64,000 nt of DNA from Burhinus oedicnemus (taxonomy: Eukaryota; Chordata; Aves; Charadriiformes; Burhinidae). Location of the stretch: NCBI GenBank assembly GCA_008921705.1, contig VFFE01007078.1:505714-569713 (forward strand). The letters are read 5' to 3'. Below are positions 49,097 through 63,470 of this stretch, in pieces; position 1 is the stretch's first letter; each line of letters starts with the position of its first letter. The translations under genes were made by a program, and so were the position numbers. Under the pieces are notes generated by a model. That model searched no databases. It was not told the DNA's origin and was given only the letters and a program-made list of their open reading frames with translations.

Positions 49097-51640
49097 GTAA
49101 GTATCTGTCAAGTAGTCAAGAAAATATGTTATTCATCACCATTTAATTTGCCAGCATCTCCAAAATCTTTAAAATAGTGGGTTTTTGAAATAGAAGGCTC
49201 CTGTTCAAATTATAAGTGCTTTTGTTATATTTAAAGAAATATATGACATATGTAGTAATGTTTGTTTATTTAAATGGTGACTTTGAACAAAAATCACTGT
49301 GTAAAACTTTCAAAAATATCTAAGTGACCTCAAAATCTGCAGCCGTACGTACTCTTCAAACATTAGGTGGTTTTGATTTCTTTTATTTGGTCTTTTTCAG
49401 TTTTGTTTTGGTTCTGTGGGGTTTGTATTTTTGTTTTTATTTTGGGGGATGAGGGTGCAGCACTATTAGGGTACTTACTAACCAAATTAAAATGTCAAGC
49501 TATTGAACTGTTTCTAGCTGAATTTTGCAATCTGCTGACACGTGTTCTGATTTCATTAACGTTAATGTTGAATATGTCCAGAAATAGATTGTCTGAAATA
49601 GACTGTCCAGAATACAGTCATCTGTTAAGAATCTCAAAACAAACCTTTTGATACATGATCATCCAAGGGATATTATCTGTTAAAATCTTTCCATTTTGCT
49701 GTAAACATCGATCTTTAGAGTATTTGTAAATAATATTTAGAACTATGTAAGAAATAATGTTAATGAAAATTTGTATTTGATAGTGGTGTTAACTTACTTC
49801 TTTCACTAATAATTTTCCAGTATAATGGTTTTTCAGTACTACAGCTGTAAAAATTATGTCTAGATTGAACACACATTCATAAGCCATCATATTAAATTTG
49901 CTGTCCAGAAGCCTCTGCACAGGGCTTGTGCGTCCTTGCCTGTGATCAATTTGCAGAATCAAGGCCAATTTAAAATTAATATGTTTCAGTAGGAGCGTGC
50001 ATACTTAGCTTGTACTATTTGCGTGGTCTTGTGCAGAGTTTCAGATTTTCAAGTTGAAACTGTATTTCAAGAAAGCTGTATTTATTAGAAAATGTGATAG
50101 ATAAATGGAAGAATACCAAGATGTATTTTGTGGCATTCATGGGTTTTTCTCAAATTTTCCTGGGTTTGAAAAAGCAAAAATCAATTTGATGAGATGTCTT
50201 GATGTTGTTACAAATGGCAAAATGATGTTTGTAGGGACAGTCTTTGTAGAATTTGACTAAGGGCTGTAAAGATTGATATGGTTTCAAGTACTTCCAGTTG
50301 AGGGGCCCGTAGGTGGCTTTTTGTTAAGTCACTTTAAAGAAGTTGTCCCTCACGTTGTACTTCATTTTGTTTTTTAAAGAGGGGGGCAAATGCATTTGCA
50401 ATTGAATTTCAACTCAAATAATTTTTGGTCTTCCTGCCCAATTATATTTTATTTTAAGATAGTTAAGTATAGCTGTGTGAAGTAGTGAACTGGTAATTTG
50501 TCAACTTCATTTCATAACTTGCTGCTTTAAATGTAGAGCAGGAAAATAAATTCTGAACAGTGTCCCATCTTTTCATTGGCTTGTTATCTGTAAGTCAAGG
50601 CTAGTTAGTTTTTCCTCCTCAATGAGTTTGTTTATGAAAGAAATTCAATCTCAAGCTTTGTGGGGTATAAGATATTTTAATAAATGATGATTATGGTTTC
50701 AGGTATGCATTGAGTTGCTGTACAAATTGTCATTACCTCAACAGTACAAGTGGTCATAAAGATAGCAGCACAACTAGTATTAAAATATGACAAAAGTGGA
50801 CAACACTTTCAACCAGAAGCTATTAGATTAAGAAATACTGTGAGTACTCTAGTTAGAAATATTAATTTGAAGCTTTGGCCTTAATCGATGGAAAACATAT
50901 TCATAGTAGCAGTTCATTACTTGAACTGTGATGCATTATTTACCTGCTTTAAGCAAAAATTGTTTTGTTTTCAGATTTTTATTTTATTTCAATTATTAGA
51001 ATTTCACTTATTTTTAAAAAAATCTATCATTAATTGTGCAATTCAATAGTGACCATACTGTGAGATTATGAGAGAGTACAGTACTGATGTAAAGGCATTG
51101 ATAATACTTTTTCAGTTTTTTTTGAATCTTAATACACTATTGTTACAGAAATATTTTATTACAGAATCTTTTTATTCTACTTTGAGAAATGACATTTCAA
51201 GAATAGTTTATTTGTAATTTCGTAGCCACTTTTTAGCCACTTATGTTAAAAACAGGAAGAGAAAACAAATTTCCTCTTATTCCTCAGTCCTAAACAATTA
51301 ACTTGCTTTCTGATAGTTAATGTCATCTCTTTTATAAGTGCGTAAATAAATTTGGATCTCATGTTTTTGTTTATTAAAAAAAGTGCCAGGTATGGGGACC
51401 TGCACAGGAAAAGACTCAAAATCACAATGCCACATAATGGGTTCTACCAGTGATGCACAAGTCAGAATAAACACCATTACCCTATTCTGCTGATGTAAAA
51501 AAACCCAAAAAACCACAAACCAAACAAAAAGTTTTATTGAGAAAGCAGCATATCTAAGTAACCTGTTCTCTCAATATGTGTACAATTTAGTATGTGAAGC
51601 ATTGGGATACAAAATAAAGCGATTATCTCTAAGGGAAGAA

Positions 51641-51675
51641 ATTTGTTCAAGGAGATTTGCTCAAGGAAATTTGCC
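51641..51675 (+). repeat. 14-bp imperfect tandem repeat, about 2.5 copies
   Basis: ATTTGTTCAAGGAG, ATTTGCTCAAGGAA and a partial ATTTGCC follow head to tail. Confidence 0.75.
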
Positions 51676-54016
51676 AACACCATTTTTCAAGAATTTGTAA
51701 ACACCAATATCATGTGCTGCATTGCTGCTAACCTTGTTTGGGTATAGCTAGATGATAGATTGCAAAAAGACTGTTTATTTTTAGGATTTTTTTTGCATTT
51801 GGCAATTTCATAATTCTCAACACATCGCATGAAGCAATGCACTATAATAGTGGATTCAAGCATATTCTTTGATATCTGGACATTATGGCAAAAAGGTTCT
51901 GTTCCTATGGATATCCATGAATTATTTCCTTGGAGTTTTTTCTCAAATAATAGATGTATCAGTATTCTCTCTTAGCTAGAGTAGATAGTTCTCTGTGGGA
52001 ATACTAGTGGGATTCTGGAAAAGCTTAGCTGTTGAGCAAAATAACTATATACCTCATCTACAATAGACAGAGTGGGTTTTTAATGCATTTTTCTGCTGAG
52101 AGTATCAGACTCTTTCTCTGCAGCTAGAGCAGCAGTATTAAATTAATATAAAGATCTTTCAGGCAGTGATAGAAGGAGCACATTTTAGAAAGTACCATTG
52201 TTGCTAGGTTATCATTTGAATTCTTAATGCCCTTTATTTTCTGAGAGTCATGACCTGGCACTGTTGGTGAGTAAGAAAATGCATCTAAAAGAAAATGCAT
52301 TTCAGTTCCACTTCATATTGCCATCTTCTCCAGTATTGTCCTTTCTTAATGGATTTTGAGCTCCTTCAACAGGAGAATCTTGAACATTATGGACTCTGTG
52401 AAGTTTTCATTACATTATTCAGTTGTAACTTTTGTACTGTACCTGCAATTATTCTCTTCTGTTAGGTTTAGTAATATTTTGGTGTAATAATATTTTAATA
52501 TAAAACACTGTAAATACATGTAATAATTCTGATATATTTAATATGTGCTTTATAGCACAAATGTGTATATAGTTGTTGATTACATCTTTATTAATGAGTT
52601 AGCAGTTACAGAACATTGAGATATTAGTCATAGAACTGCTGTAGAGTAGTGATACCTTAGTCTAGGAGAAAAAATTACAGTCTTAATATGCATAAAAAGT
52701 CTCTAGGGCATTATATCTGTCTATTAGGAAGCAATGAAATATAAAATAAAATTTAAAAAAAAAATATCTGGTCTTAAAGAGTTTCTTCTCACTGTAAAAT
52801 TAAATAACCACATTTCAGTGTGAAAATGAAAAATGCTATAAAGGGTATGTCTGATTAAGCATCCTATAGATGGAAATTACAGGGTCAGTTTTAATTAATC
52901 ACTTTTAAGATCTGGTTTAGGTCCTAGAATATGCTTATAGTGAACAGACAATAGGATTAATGTCTCTAAGACTGAATCCACTGATAATTAAATGCTGAAA
53001 GGAATATTGCCTAAATTTTTTGTTGTGAGGTTGTTCCTTTGGGGATTTCTCCCTTCAAAGTGCAGTGACTTCATACACTCAGGCACAGATCTGATGAGGC
53101 AAAACAGTTTAACTGATCTGTATGAAATAGCCTGCCACTGTTATAAAGAAAGAAATTAATTTCATTTTGAAACTCAGATACAGTTAACAGTTTGCAGTAA
53201 AATAATGTGAATCAGTTTGCTAGTATTTCTCTTCATTATTGTATCAAATGCTAGTGGTTAATCATGGAAATGTAATTTTTTTATTTATTCCTTAAGCTGT
53301 GAACTGTCATTAATGTATTCTTTCTGTTGTTAGTCTCTATCGTTTGTAATCTTGGTTTGTATATTTTTCAATTTTAATGCTGCATTAGCTCAGTCACAGA
53401 TTTGGTCAAATAGTTTCTTTTATAGTCCACTTTCATGTCTTAATGTAAAAAAGAGATTCTGGCTCTGCTAATTTGTCTGTTTAATAATAACATTGACATC
53501 ACAAGTTAAATTTTCCAGTCCATGCAGAGCAAAACCTAAATCAAGAATTGGCACTGCGGAATTACATTGCTACATCTGCTAGCTGGTGAAGGCCTGTCTG
53601 TTAATACTTGCTTAAATTAACATTTATTTGCACTCATGATTGGTACATTACAGATAAATAAAACTTGTTATAACAAGTACACTTGTGTTTTAATAACATT
53701 TTTATCAATCTCTCTGAAAAATATTGCACACGTTAGATCTTTGTAAATACATATATAAGAACAGGAGGGATCTTTGGCAACAAGCATCACAATTCTTTGG
53801 ACCCTATAATTGAGTCTTTCAGCGTAAATCATCATAATAGGTTATATGATTTCAAGTATGTAAAAAGCTAAAAGCTGTAAAAAGTTGTGAAAAGAACACT
53901 AAAATGTTGTGATGTTCCATTTTTCTGTCTCTGTGGTTTTTGTATCAAATGTCCTCATTTTTTAGAAGATAAAGATTTTCTTTCCATTATCCTCATAACG
54001 GGCACAATCTGAAATA

Positions 54017-54218
54017 CAAGAAAAATAAGAAAAACCTTTTTTTACTGTAAGGGTGATGGAACACTCTTAACAGGTTGCCCAGATGTTGTGGACACTCCAT
54101 CCTTGGAGATACTAAAGACTTGACAGGACACAGCCTTGGGCAACCTTGTGCAGAGGGGTTGGCAAGGCGGTCTGCAGAGGTGCCTTCCAACCTCAAATAG
54201 TCTATAAATCTATGATTC
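54017..54218 (+). mobile_element. CR1 3' tail fragment
   Basis: About 200 bp of CR1 3' end in + orientation: CTGTAAGGGTGATGGAACAC, GGTTGCCCAGATGTTGTGGA, TGCCTTCCAACCTCA and a terminal CTATGATTC. It corresponds to the last ORF codons (RVTE...RLPRDVVDTPSL in intact CR1) and the short 3' UTR. It is heavily truncated and has lost coding ability. Confidence 0.88.
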
Positions 54219-54889
54219 CCCAAAATCTGAACCTGCAATTTTAACTTGAGTTGTGTTTTACATAAATCCTGTGCATAAATATACAGCTGGTCAAACAGAT
54301 GTTATACGTGAACAAAAAGCCTAACCAGTGTGAAACTACTAAAACGTGTACTCCACTTTGTAGCTATGCAATGCTATTCAAATAAGAATACTGTGACTTT
54401 ATTGACTCTTTTGTTTTGGCAATGCAAATATTTGGATTAAAATACATGCAAGAAATGGTATAAACAGAATTTTCTGAATATTTTCACAGGTTACTATGCT
54501 GAGTATTTTTTTTTTTTATTTCATTTTCTAGGCCACAGCTACATCTTACAACAATTTCTAGATAACTATTAATTATATATTCTGCTGAGCTGCAGAGCTG
54601 GACATTTGTTTTCTTGTGGTAGCTGCTCAAATGTACATTTTAAACAAAGCAGAGAATCTACTCAGGAAATCATCAGAAAAGAGGCTAGAGCAGGTTCTGA
54701 GAAACTGATGTCTGCGGGATGTGTGTGAACACCAGAGGAGTCATCAGTTCTCCATGATGATTAGAGGATTGTAATGTTCAAAAAATATGCTGTCTTCATT
54801 TCACTGGATGACATTACTGGCAACATATTTGATAGCAAAAGTTGTGTTCTTAGGTATTTTGTGTCAGTTGTCTTTGAGTCACCAAGTTA

Positions 54890-54928
54890 GATGGGAGTGA
54901 AAAATTCAAGATGGTAGTGAAAAATTCA
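54890..54928 (+). repeat. 20-bp tandem repeat, two copies
   Basis: GATGGGAGTGAAAAATTCA and GATGGTAGTGAAAAATTCA at a 20-bp period, differing at one base. Confidence 0.85.
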
Positions 54929-57900
54929 CTATTTCTACCTCTCTCTCTCATTTTGTAAATGCTTCCTCCCTCCTGGAAAGTAAAGTAATGAAAAGTGCAG
55001 TAGAGAGATAGAGGTACAAACTGACAGGCAAATTCCAGTACCAACCAATCAACTCAAAAAAGAAAAAAACAAAAACAAAAACCAAAACCCCCAAACTTTC
55101 CCTGGAAATATTCCTCTAAGATTTATTTAACACTAAACAGTATGTAAAGCCAAGTATCTGCTTTTGGTCTTGCAGACCACACAGTTAAAATAATGTGGAA
55201 GAACAGATATTTGTTCTTAGTGGGTTGAAGAATTTTAAATTGGTTTGGATTTTGGGTTTTTTCTTATATCTATTTTAGTTGCAATTGTCAGTGTGTCATT
55301 GAGAACATTCAAATGTGTATATTAAAGGTATGAGAGGTAAAAAGACTATTCTGTACAATACTATTGCTAGTATTAAAATGTTGCTTTTAAGCATAAATGA
55401 AATAACTCTTTTAAGAAAATTACTATGAGGTTCCTATGGATGTTTTATCTCTGAGTTTATTTTAACGGAAGTGAAAATAGACCCTTTCAAAGGTACTTTC
55501 AAAATATTTTAGGGGGATAAAAAACATTTGCTCAGACTTAACTACAAACTGTCAGTTGTATTTCATTCAATAGCTTCATCTCTCAACAAGGGATAGTTTA
55601 CTGTACAGCAGATATGGGCACTGTTTAAGTATAAAGAATGAACTAAAACCTTTCCACAGAAACATTTGTGGAATATTATTTTAAATAAGATCTTTGAATA
55701 CATAGACATTTATGTATAAAGGTAGAAGAGAAAAACTTTTTAAAACAGTGCTTTTACTGTGTTCTGGCCAGTGACAGTATTGAGATGAGGTTTTCATGAA
55801 CTAATAAAAATTTTAAAGGAATTTTAGGTTTATAAATTTCTCCATTTGCAGGACTTTAAATCTCAAATGAGGTGAAAAATTTTTTTGTAATCTTATTCTG
55901 CTCATGTCATGTTCTAATGTTCTCTGCCTAATTTTATGATTTATAAGAAATCAGTTTTATAGCTACAGAGAGGTTTCTAAAATATTCTAATAGGACTTGC
56001 TTAGCTGGACTGATAGTACTATATAGCAGCAGTATAGCTCTTATTTAACTAGTCTTTCTGGATGAAAAGCTACAAAAGATGATTCTGTGAAAAAGCAAAA
56101 TAATCCTAAAGTATGTTTCTCTAGCATGTAAACAAAATAGCAGAAATTATAGTTAATACAGAATTTATGCATTGAATGAATGGGAATCCCTCCTCTTATT
56201 TGAATTCCATACTATGTAAATATAACAGAAATAAGCAAAAGCCTACACACAGACATACATCTGTATCAGCCCAGCAGTGAATGTTTTTGTTTTATAACTT
56301 TATTCTGCAGAAAAAGTTAGTTTGGAATATTTTCAGGTATTGATATGAATATTTATACGAGTGCTGAATACTCACTGAGATGATTCCTTTGACATCCATG
56401 CAGTTAGGGTATGGTTATATATGTAGTTAGTTAGGCATCACATCAGTTATGTATGTAGGATATGTGCTGTTTAGTTACATATGTGTTTTTGGCAATACTA
56501 GTAACGTGATTTTTATACTGAATTCTTGTTTTGCACATTCTGTAACACATGTTGGGTCTGCTGGTGCAGCCCAGAAGTTCTTGGGGCAATTGGAAATGAG
56601 ACCGCAAAATTGTCCTGTTCGTTCAGTTTGCAGTATATGTGGTGCCTTTATTCTGCTGTTAGTGCATTATCAGGTAAAAAATAAGATTAAAAGCAAACAA
56701 ACAAGCAGTCCCTGAAATACTGCAAAACAATATCAGTGCGAAGTAAGGAAGTTATAAATGCAATTTTGAATAGGTTAATTTCTCAAAAAATGAGTTGGTG
56801 ATGGCATGACATTTCTTAAAGCTATTATTGTACATATCTGTGCCTTCTAATAGAATAAATGACAGTATTCCATTAATGCATCCTAAAGTATTGTGGCTAG
56901 TGACCAGATTTTTACCTGATTGCATCCTTTGAAGTGGCAGCTTGTGTTATCAACTTGGCACCGAATGACTTCAGTTTCTCTTTAACAGATCTCAGTAATG
57001 TTCTGTAACAGTAAGTAAGCACTCTGATAAAGAGAAATATAATTTACATGAACAAACTGGGAATCGCATTTGCTTAAATATGTGACTTTTAATTAGTAAA
57101 GCACCTCCTAATGCGTGAAACATGCTAATGAAACTAATTTATTGCTATGTTAATTGATTGATCTACTTATAAAACTATGTAGAGACATTACACAATATTT
57201 ATCTTTCAATAGAACTGTGTTGCCAAGCACTGATGATTGTTGAAGTAAAAATAACTTAGATATCTAAAATTTGAGAAGCATGTTCAGATAATGCAGGAAG
57301 TTCCATTGCAAAACTGTACTATTCTGTGGAATTTTTGCTGATGATAGAATTAAAATATTTGGAGTGGATTGTTCTTAACAAACATATAGTTGTCTCACTG
57401 TTGTTCTTGGTTTCTGCATTCCTCACTTTGTAACTGACAGTTTTGTTTTTAGTCTCTCATAACCTATGAGGCTTGACATCAAACTTAAAAAAAGCATCAT
57501 GCCTGTTTTGATCTAACTGAAATGTGAAGAAGTAGGGAAAAAATTGCTTGGTCAAAGTATGAGAGAATTCATATTTTCATCTCTTTCCCTTCTGCAAGAA
57601 TTGTATTATGATGTTACATTGTGTTTTATTTTGTGTTTTGGCACATATCAACATTGAAGATGTGTATTACATGACATTCTATAAATGTATTAAATTTTCC
57701 TTTCCTTATTCTGAGTAGTTGAGAGGGTTTATGAATGTTAGAGGAAAATGAAGAAGGAAAAGAATACATCGGGAGGAGGAGTGGCAACAGTGATAAATAG
57801 GGCAAGAGTAAGCAGGGAGAGAGACACAGGATGTTTAATGTTAAAAGGAAGATGGGTTGAATATAGTAAGGAATTACGGAGAAATACTGGTACTTGAGGC

Positions 57901-60900
57901 TTACTAGAAGCATTTGGCTTTAGAAAGCTAGTTTTATCCAAACAAATGAAGATGATGTTATGGTTGTAGTTTTTGGTTTTACAAGTGATCTATCCAGGAT
58001 TTGACAATTTATTTGTGAAATAATTAAAACTTTGATCCTGCTAAAATCTGTAAATTGAGCTAGGAAGAGAAAATTATCTGTGGAAGATGATTGCCTCCAT
58101 AATGCAAACTATAGCATAATTTTATTCTGTTGTGTGTGAAGGACATTGCAGGAGAGTTAAGGAAGCTCTGTATTTGAGTATACAACTGACCAAATCTTAG
58201 TTTATCTTTGAGGATTTTTCCAGCACACTTATGTCAGTTAAGACTGTGTGTATGGAAAAACACTCCCTTGAAATACTTACGGAAGATGCTACCTATGCTG
58301 GGAAGAATAACGTATCTGTACTAGCAAGAAATTTTATTTGCTCTCCTCTCTTTTGATTCCAAGGGGCAGTTTGCAGTACAGAGATGCCATTAAAAGTATT
58401 GTAGAGAAAAAAGCTCCTTAATCTGATTTGTGATCAGAGCAATGATATATCCAAATTTGTGTTCATGTTCCCTGTGTTCCCCCCCTCCTCTGCCCTGTCT
58501 ACAGTGTGGCATTCTCTATTTCATGTTTGACAGAATTGACATTTTCCCTGTCAATATTTTTTCAATGTGTGATTTTCTTTTGATAACCATTCTGAGTTAA
58601 TATATACGTTCCAGCCAAAGAGTTTCAGTCTGTGATGTCCTAATTTCAGGATAGTTATCATGGCAATACTACTAGCAGCAGTCACAGTCTTCGGACAGTT
58701 CCTGTAGGTGGAGATATATTCCGAATACCCATCAGCACTCAAGATATCTGCTGACTTCAACTTGGTTCTGCTGTTAGTAGTTTTACGGAAGTTAGCAGTC
58801 AAGTAACTACTCAATGGAGCTTAAATGACAATTTTTAATGAGGAAGAATATTATACTTGGTTCCTAATGATTTACAGGAGGCACATAAAATTATCAATGA
58901 GATCTGCTTTACATACAAATGTTGCAATCCTTTACATTTCAGATCAAAATTTAAGCAAAGTGAAAATTTGGAGTCAGAATATATGTTTTGATATTTTAAA
59001 AACTATTTTTTTGAAGTTGTTAATTTCTTTCTCAATTGTTAAAGTAAAAAGGACTAGAAATTCTGTTAGATTTTCTTAGTTCTTTGTTCCTCTCAGCTGC
59101 ATTCCTTTAGGTTGTATTTCTTTTTCCAGCAGTTGGTCTTATTAAGAGAAATTTGCCAGCAGTGCCCAATGTCAATAGGTTTTATTCAGGTGAAAGAATG
59201 TGTTTATGTGCATGTGTCTGCCTCTTGCCCACCTGTGTTCTTGCTCTTGCTCACACTTTCTTGCTCTCACTTGCATTTTCTCAGTCTTTCACTTTTAAGG
59301 CAGTACTGAGCCAGAAGTGTTTGAGTATTCAGTATAAGTACAATTGTAAACATTTCTCCTGCAGATTATGGGTAATAGCGAAAGTCTTACAGAAGGACAC
59401 CCTTCTAAACTCACCCTAGTGAAACATCTGTGCTGTATTGTTCCAGGACTAAGACACCTCAAAGAAAAGGCATTTGTCATTTGTTTGCCTTGGTGTGATG
59501 CTCAGTAAAACTGGTATGTTACAGAAAAACTCCATTATACTGTAGGGTTTTATGTATTGTATTTATTGCCTCATTATTGAGTCTTGCCATTAAAAAAACT
59601 TGAAAAACAAAAAACCCCCAAAAACTTCACTTTCAAATAATATGACTCGTACACCTATTACGGTCTCAATAAAGACAGTGAGACTTGCTCTGCAAAGTTA
59701 ATTGCTACGAATTGTTCAACAGGCCTCAAAAATAGGTATTTATGAGCATATTTCCATCAAGCAGATTTTTGTCATGCTTATTTGTATTCAAAGTGACCTT
59801 TACAGTGCTTATAAGAAGAATAATTTAGTGTATACTGTAATAGAATTGAATACTCTCCAGTCACCATTGGAAGCATTTGAGGCATTGTGATCTTTTACAG
59901 TTGCCTCAGAATAAACTCTTGTTTAATGCTGCCTGAGAAAATAAGAATGTTAAAACAGGCAATATTGATATTTTGTGTCTAAAATTGTTGAAATAAATGA
60001 GGTAGGGGATATGATATGGTATTTCTTTTACATGGGTGGAAATGTACAAGAAATGTTCTCCATTGCATGGTTTAAAAGAATGGGGCAAAAATTTAAAGCA
60101 AGTAGATTGAGAGTAACAAGCAAAAAGCTCTTTACATGTTGCTGTTGGTAGCTAATTGGTATATATCAGTTTCCATTATAAACATGCAACTTATAAAGCT
60201 CTGAAACAAATGGCAATTATGCTGAACAAAGTCATGTTCAATGTTACAGCAAACTTCAGTGCTGTACAAAATGAGCTTTTAACTGTGCTGTGGATTTTCT
60301 GATGGGTCTATTTCCACCTGTCTTTTCCAAATAATAAAAATGGCTCTAAGAGTTAGCAAAAATGCCAAGCTGCCTACCATGAAAATATGAACTAATCAAT
60401 TTACCTAATATTTTTTCATTTAACACCTTTATTACATGCAGAAATAGCTTAATGTCACTTCCAGTCCCTTTTATTACTCTTGGTAACGCCTGGTTCCCAG
60501 TTTGTACAAGGTAATTATTTTGCATAACCGTTTTTCTTAGTCTAGGCAACTTCAGTCGAGATGGGATGCTGGTCAGTTTAACTAAGGAACTGGTTGGAAC
60601 AATACACTTTTGAATGTTTTTTTTGATTGGGCCCCAGGAATTGTATTATCACTTTCTGTCATTTTCCCTCCCAGTTAACAACAGGCGTAGTAATGAAAGA
60701 TCATTCCGAGAGAAGAGTTGCCGTTCTCAGTAGCATTTGCTTATTTCTTTTCGTCTCACTCTTTTACTGCTTGCTAATAAGCTCAGCAAGTCTTTAGCAA
60801 GAGACAGATTTTCTAAACAGTGCAGCTTATGTCCCTAACATGCTGAACTTGTAGCAGTGCAAGAAGAGGTTGTTTTTTTCTCATAAAAGAACATACAGCC

Positions 60901-60934
60901 AGTTAAAGTTTTGTGTCATTACGGCAGTGATCCT

Positions 60935-60948
60935 GTTTCCTTGGTAAC
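60935..60948 (+). promoter_or_regulatory. X-box-like (RFX) site
   Basis: GTTTCCTTGGTAAC matches GTHNYYATRRNAAC at 13 of 14 positions (central A is T), and fits the looser RYYNYY-N2-RRNRAC form fully. Intronic; binding unproven. Confidence 0.35.
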
Positions 60949-63189
60949 AAGCAAGTCACATTCCCTTGTTAAAAAGTGAACTTTTTATATATTCAGGCAT
61001 TTCTGTACTGCAGCAGGTGTTTCTGAAATTAGTAGCAAAGAATGGGCTCTAGAGCTGGTAAAGAAAGTTTCAATTTTGAGGCTAGGCAAAATAGGGAGAG
61101 TACATTTGTAATTCTTTTCTTTACTTTGCAAGTAACATAAAATTAAACCAGAAAAGAGACTTGCAAAAATACAATTTTAATCTCTGCCATCCCTGTTTTC
61201 CTGTCTTACAGTTCTCAGCTCTTATTTTAAATGCACATTTCTGTCAATGACGTAGTAATTTAACAACAAATTGTAATGCTGAGTACTCAAAAGCACAGGT
61301 TAATTTACACCAATAAAGTCAAATCTTTAATATGTTTCAGAATTAAATCAAAACAGCTGAGATTGTAAATTATCTTGAATGAAAACAAATTAGTTGGAAG
61401 ACTGATCCATTTGAGCACCAATTCTTGATATGCAGCAATGAGTAGTCACAGATAAGAAAAATGTTGTGGAATAGGAAAGGAGTTGTTTGTGTCTCACTTA
61501 TGCAAGTGACTCTGACTCATACGACTCTCCACCACCTTCCCTGTGTTTGCAAATTCTTGCTTCTGTGGCATGTATCTTTTTTTGAGAAAGAGGTTCCTTT
61601 CTGCTTCCTGTGGTTGGAAAGTTTAGTCCCTCCTTGAAAGTCAGGTGGTTTTCTTTTTCCTCAGTTCTAGTGGCAGCAGTGACAAAGGAGCCCCACTCCT
61701 TTGAAGTCCAGTTGTAAAAATACTCAATTAGCTGTCCATTTTCTCCGCTGGTATTTTTACAGCAAACATTAGCCTGGTAACTGAGAATAATGCTGCTTAA
61801 GACTATAAATTGTTATATGTAAGATATTACTACCATCCATTCCCACATATATCTTACACAGATATAAAGTCAATTTGTAGAGCAAGACATATGTTTAAAA
61901 TAAATGTGGAGATCACTTGTTTATTTTAGTTAGCAAGAGATAATTAGTAAGTTTTTAGGCACCCAGCCTTTGCAGAGTTCTATAGCTTAGTGTCTAAATG
62001 TGAATCAACTTGTTTTCTCTTGCCCATCAACAGAAGCACATCATTCCTATCGATATATTTACTGCATATTCCCCTCACTGGCAAGTCTTTGCTCAGGTGG
62101 ATTTGGTTAGCTAAATCATAAACTATTTCTAATTATAAACACACACACAAAATCCTACTTCTATTTTGTCCATACCTAATTCATAAACAATAGATCCAAT
62201 ATTCTATAAAGCTCCTTATGCCAGTTTTGAATCTGGAACAAATTTTTGTGTCCTACCTATGAAAAGTGGAATACTAGAAATGCTAATATAATTAAGTGTG
62301 CAGTACTTCAAAGTACCGTCCTCATTCTTGATAGCATGAAAGTATTTTAGTATGGAATAAGGTATCGAACAATCAGTTAACCTTTTTTGGTTTCAGCAAC
62401 ATTGACAGCCATCTTGAAACCTTTTCTTTGCAATGTGGTATGATTTTCCTAAGTGAGTAAAAGAATAAAGTTGTTCTTGTCAGACTAGCCATATGATAGC
62501 TTTACCTGCCATTCAAATACAGAATTCATGTATGTTTCTTGTAAGCATTGTGGGTTTGTACAAATATGCTCACTTTACACTCTTTTTACTGTCTATCAGC
62601 ACTGGTTAATATATTTAATTAATGACATATAGGAGGAGAATTTAACCCAAGCAGGTATCACTATCATACTACGTTAGGGTGCAGAAGCGTCTAGGTTCTA
62701 GTTTAAATTAATTTAGCAGCAGTGCATAAAACCAGAAAAGTCCAGATTGCAGCAGTAGGCAGTTGTTCACCATTCTTTTAACTGGAGTGACTTGTCCAGT
62801 AAGAACTTTCAAGTGAGGTTTTCAGCCTCAAGAAGTGTACTAAAAATGCCTTAAACTGGTATTTTTCACATAATATATTTTGGAAGGTAGAAGAATAGTA
62901 CAGAATAGAAATGCGTTAGAGACTGAGTAGGATTTCCTTACAAAGCTTGGGCAGTCCAGTGTCATGCTCTGATTGAGGCCTGGGTGGCTGAAAACGTGAG
63001 AGAGTCAACAGGGGGTTGAGGTTTATATTGTAATAAAGCAAATACGAAATGAGGGCAAACTGAAACGTGAAGTAAGTGAATTGGTTTGAAAGAGATAACT
63101 TGATGTGTAGGTTGTTAATGCAGGAGAGAATTGGTTTAGATGGGGAACTGAGAATGACTTCTGGGCAACAGAGGTTTGACTCAGCTACG

Positions 63190-63470
63190 TAGAATCAACT
63201 CTGTTGAGAGAAGAGTTAGGCATAAAGAGAAGAGAAGCAAACAATAGTTCAGAAGGTGCTGGGTAATAAACTGTGTGGCTGTTGATGTGAATTAACGAAG
63301 AAACAAAAACTGGAGATTGTGGGGAATAAGAATAAATGTGTAGAGTAAGAGTAGAGGAGCGCTATAGAAAGGAACAGAAGCAAGAGACTGAGACGGTTTG
63401 GACTGAATGAAGAGAATGTATGTGAAAATGTGGTGAAAAAGGAAGATGATGGGAACATAGAAACACTCTC
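63190..63470 (+). repeat. Purine-rich stretch
   Basis: About 280 bp strongly enriched in A and G on the + strand, in AGAGAAGAGAAGC-like runs. This explains the long pyrimidine-type (Phe, Ser, Leu) ORFs on the minus strand, which are probably not genes. Confidence 0.55.

Noticed and set aside
58551..58814. 87-codon minus-strand ORF
   Set aside because: Composition and lack of any recognisable motif suggest chance; no promoter or splice context.
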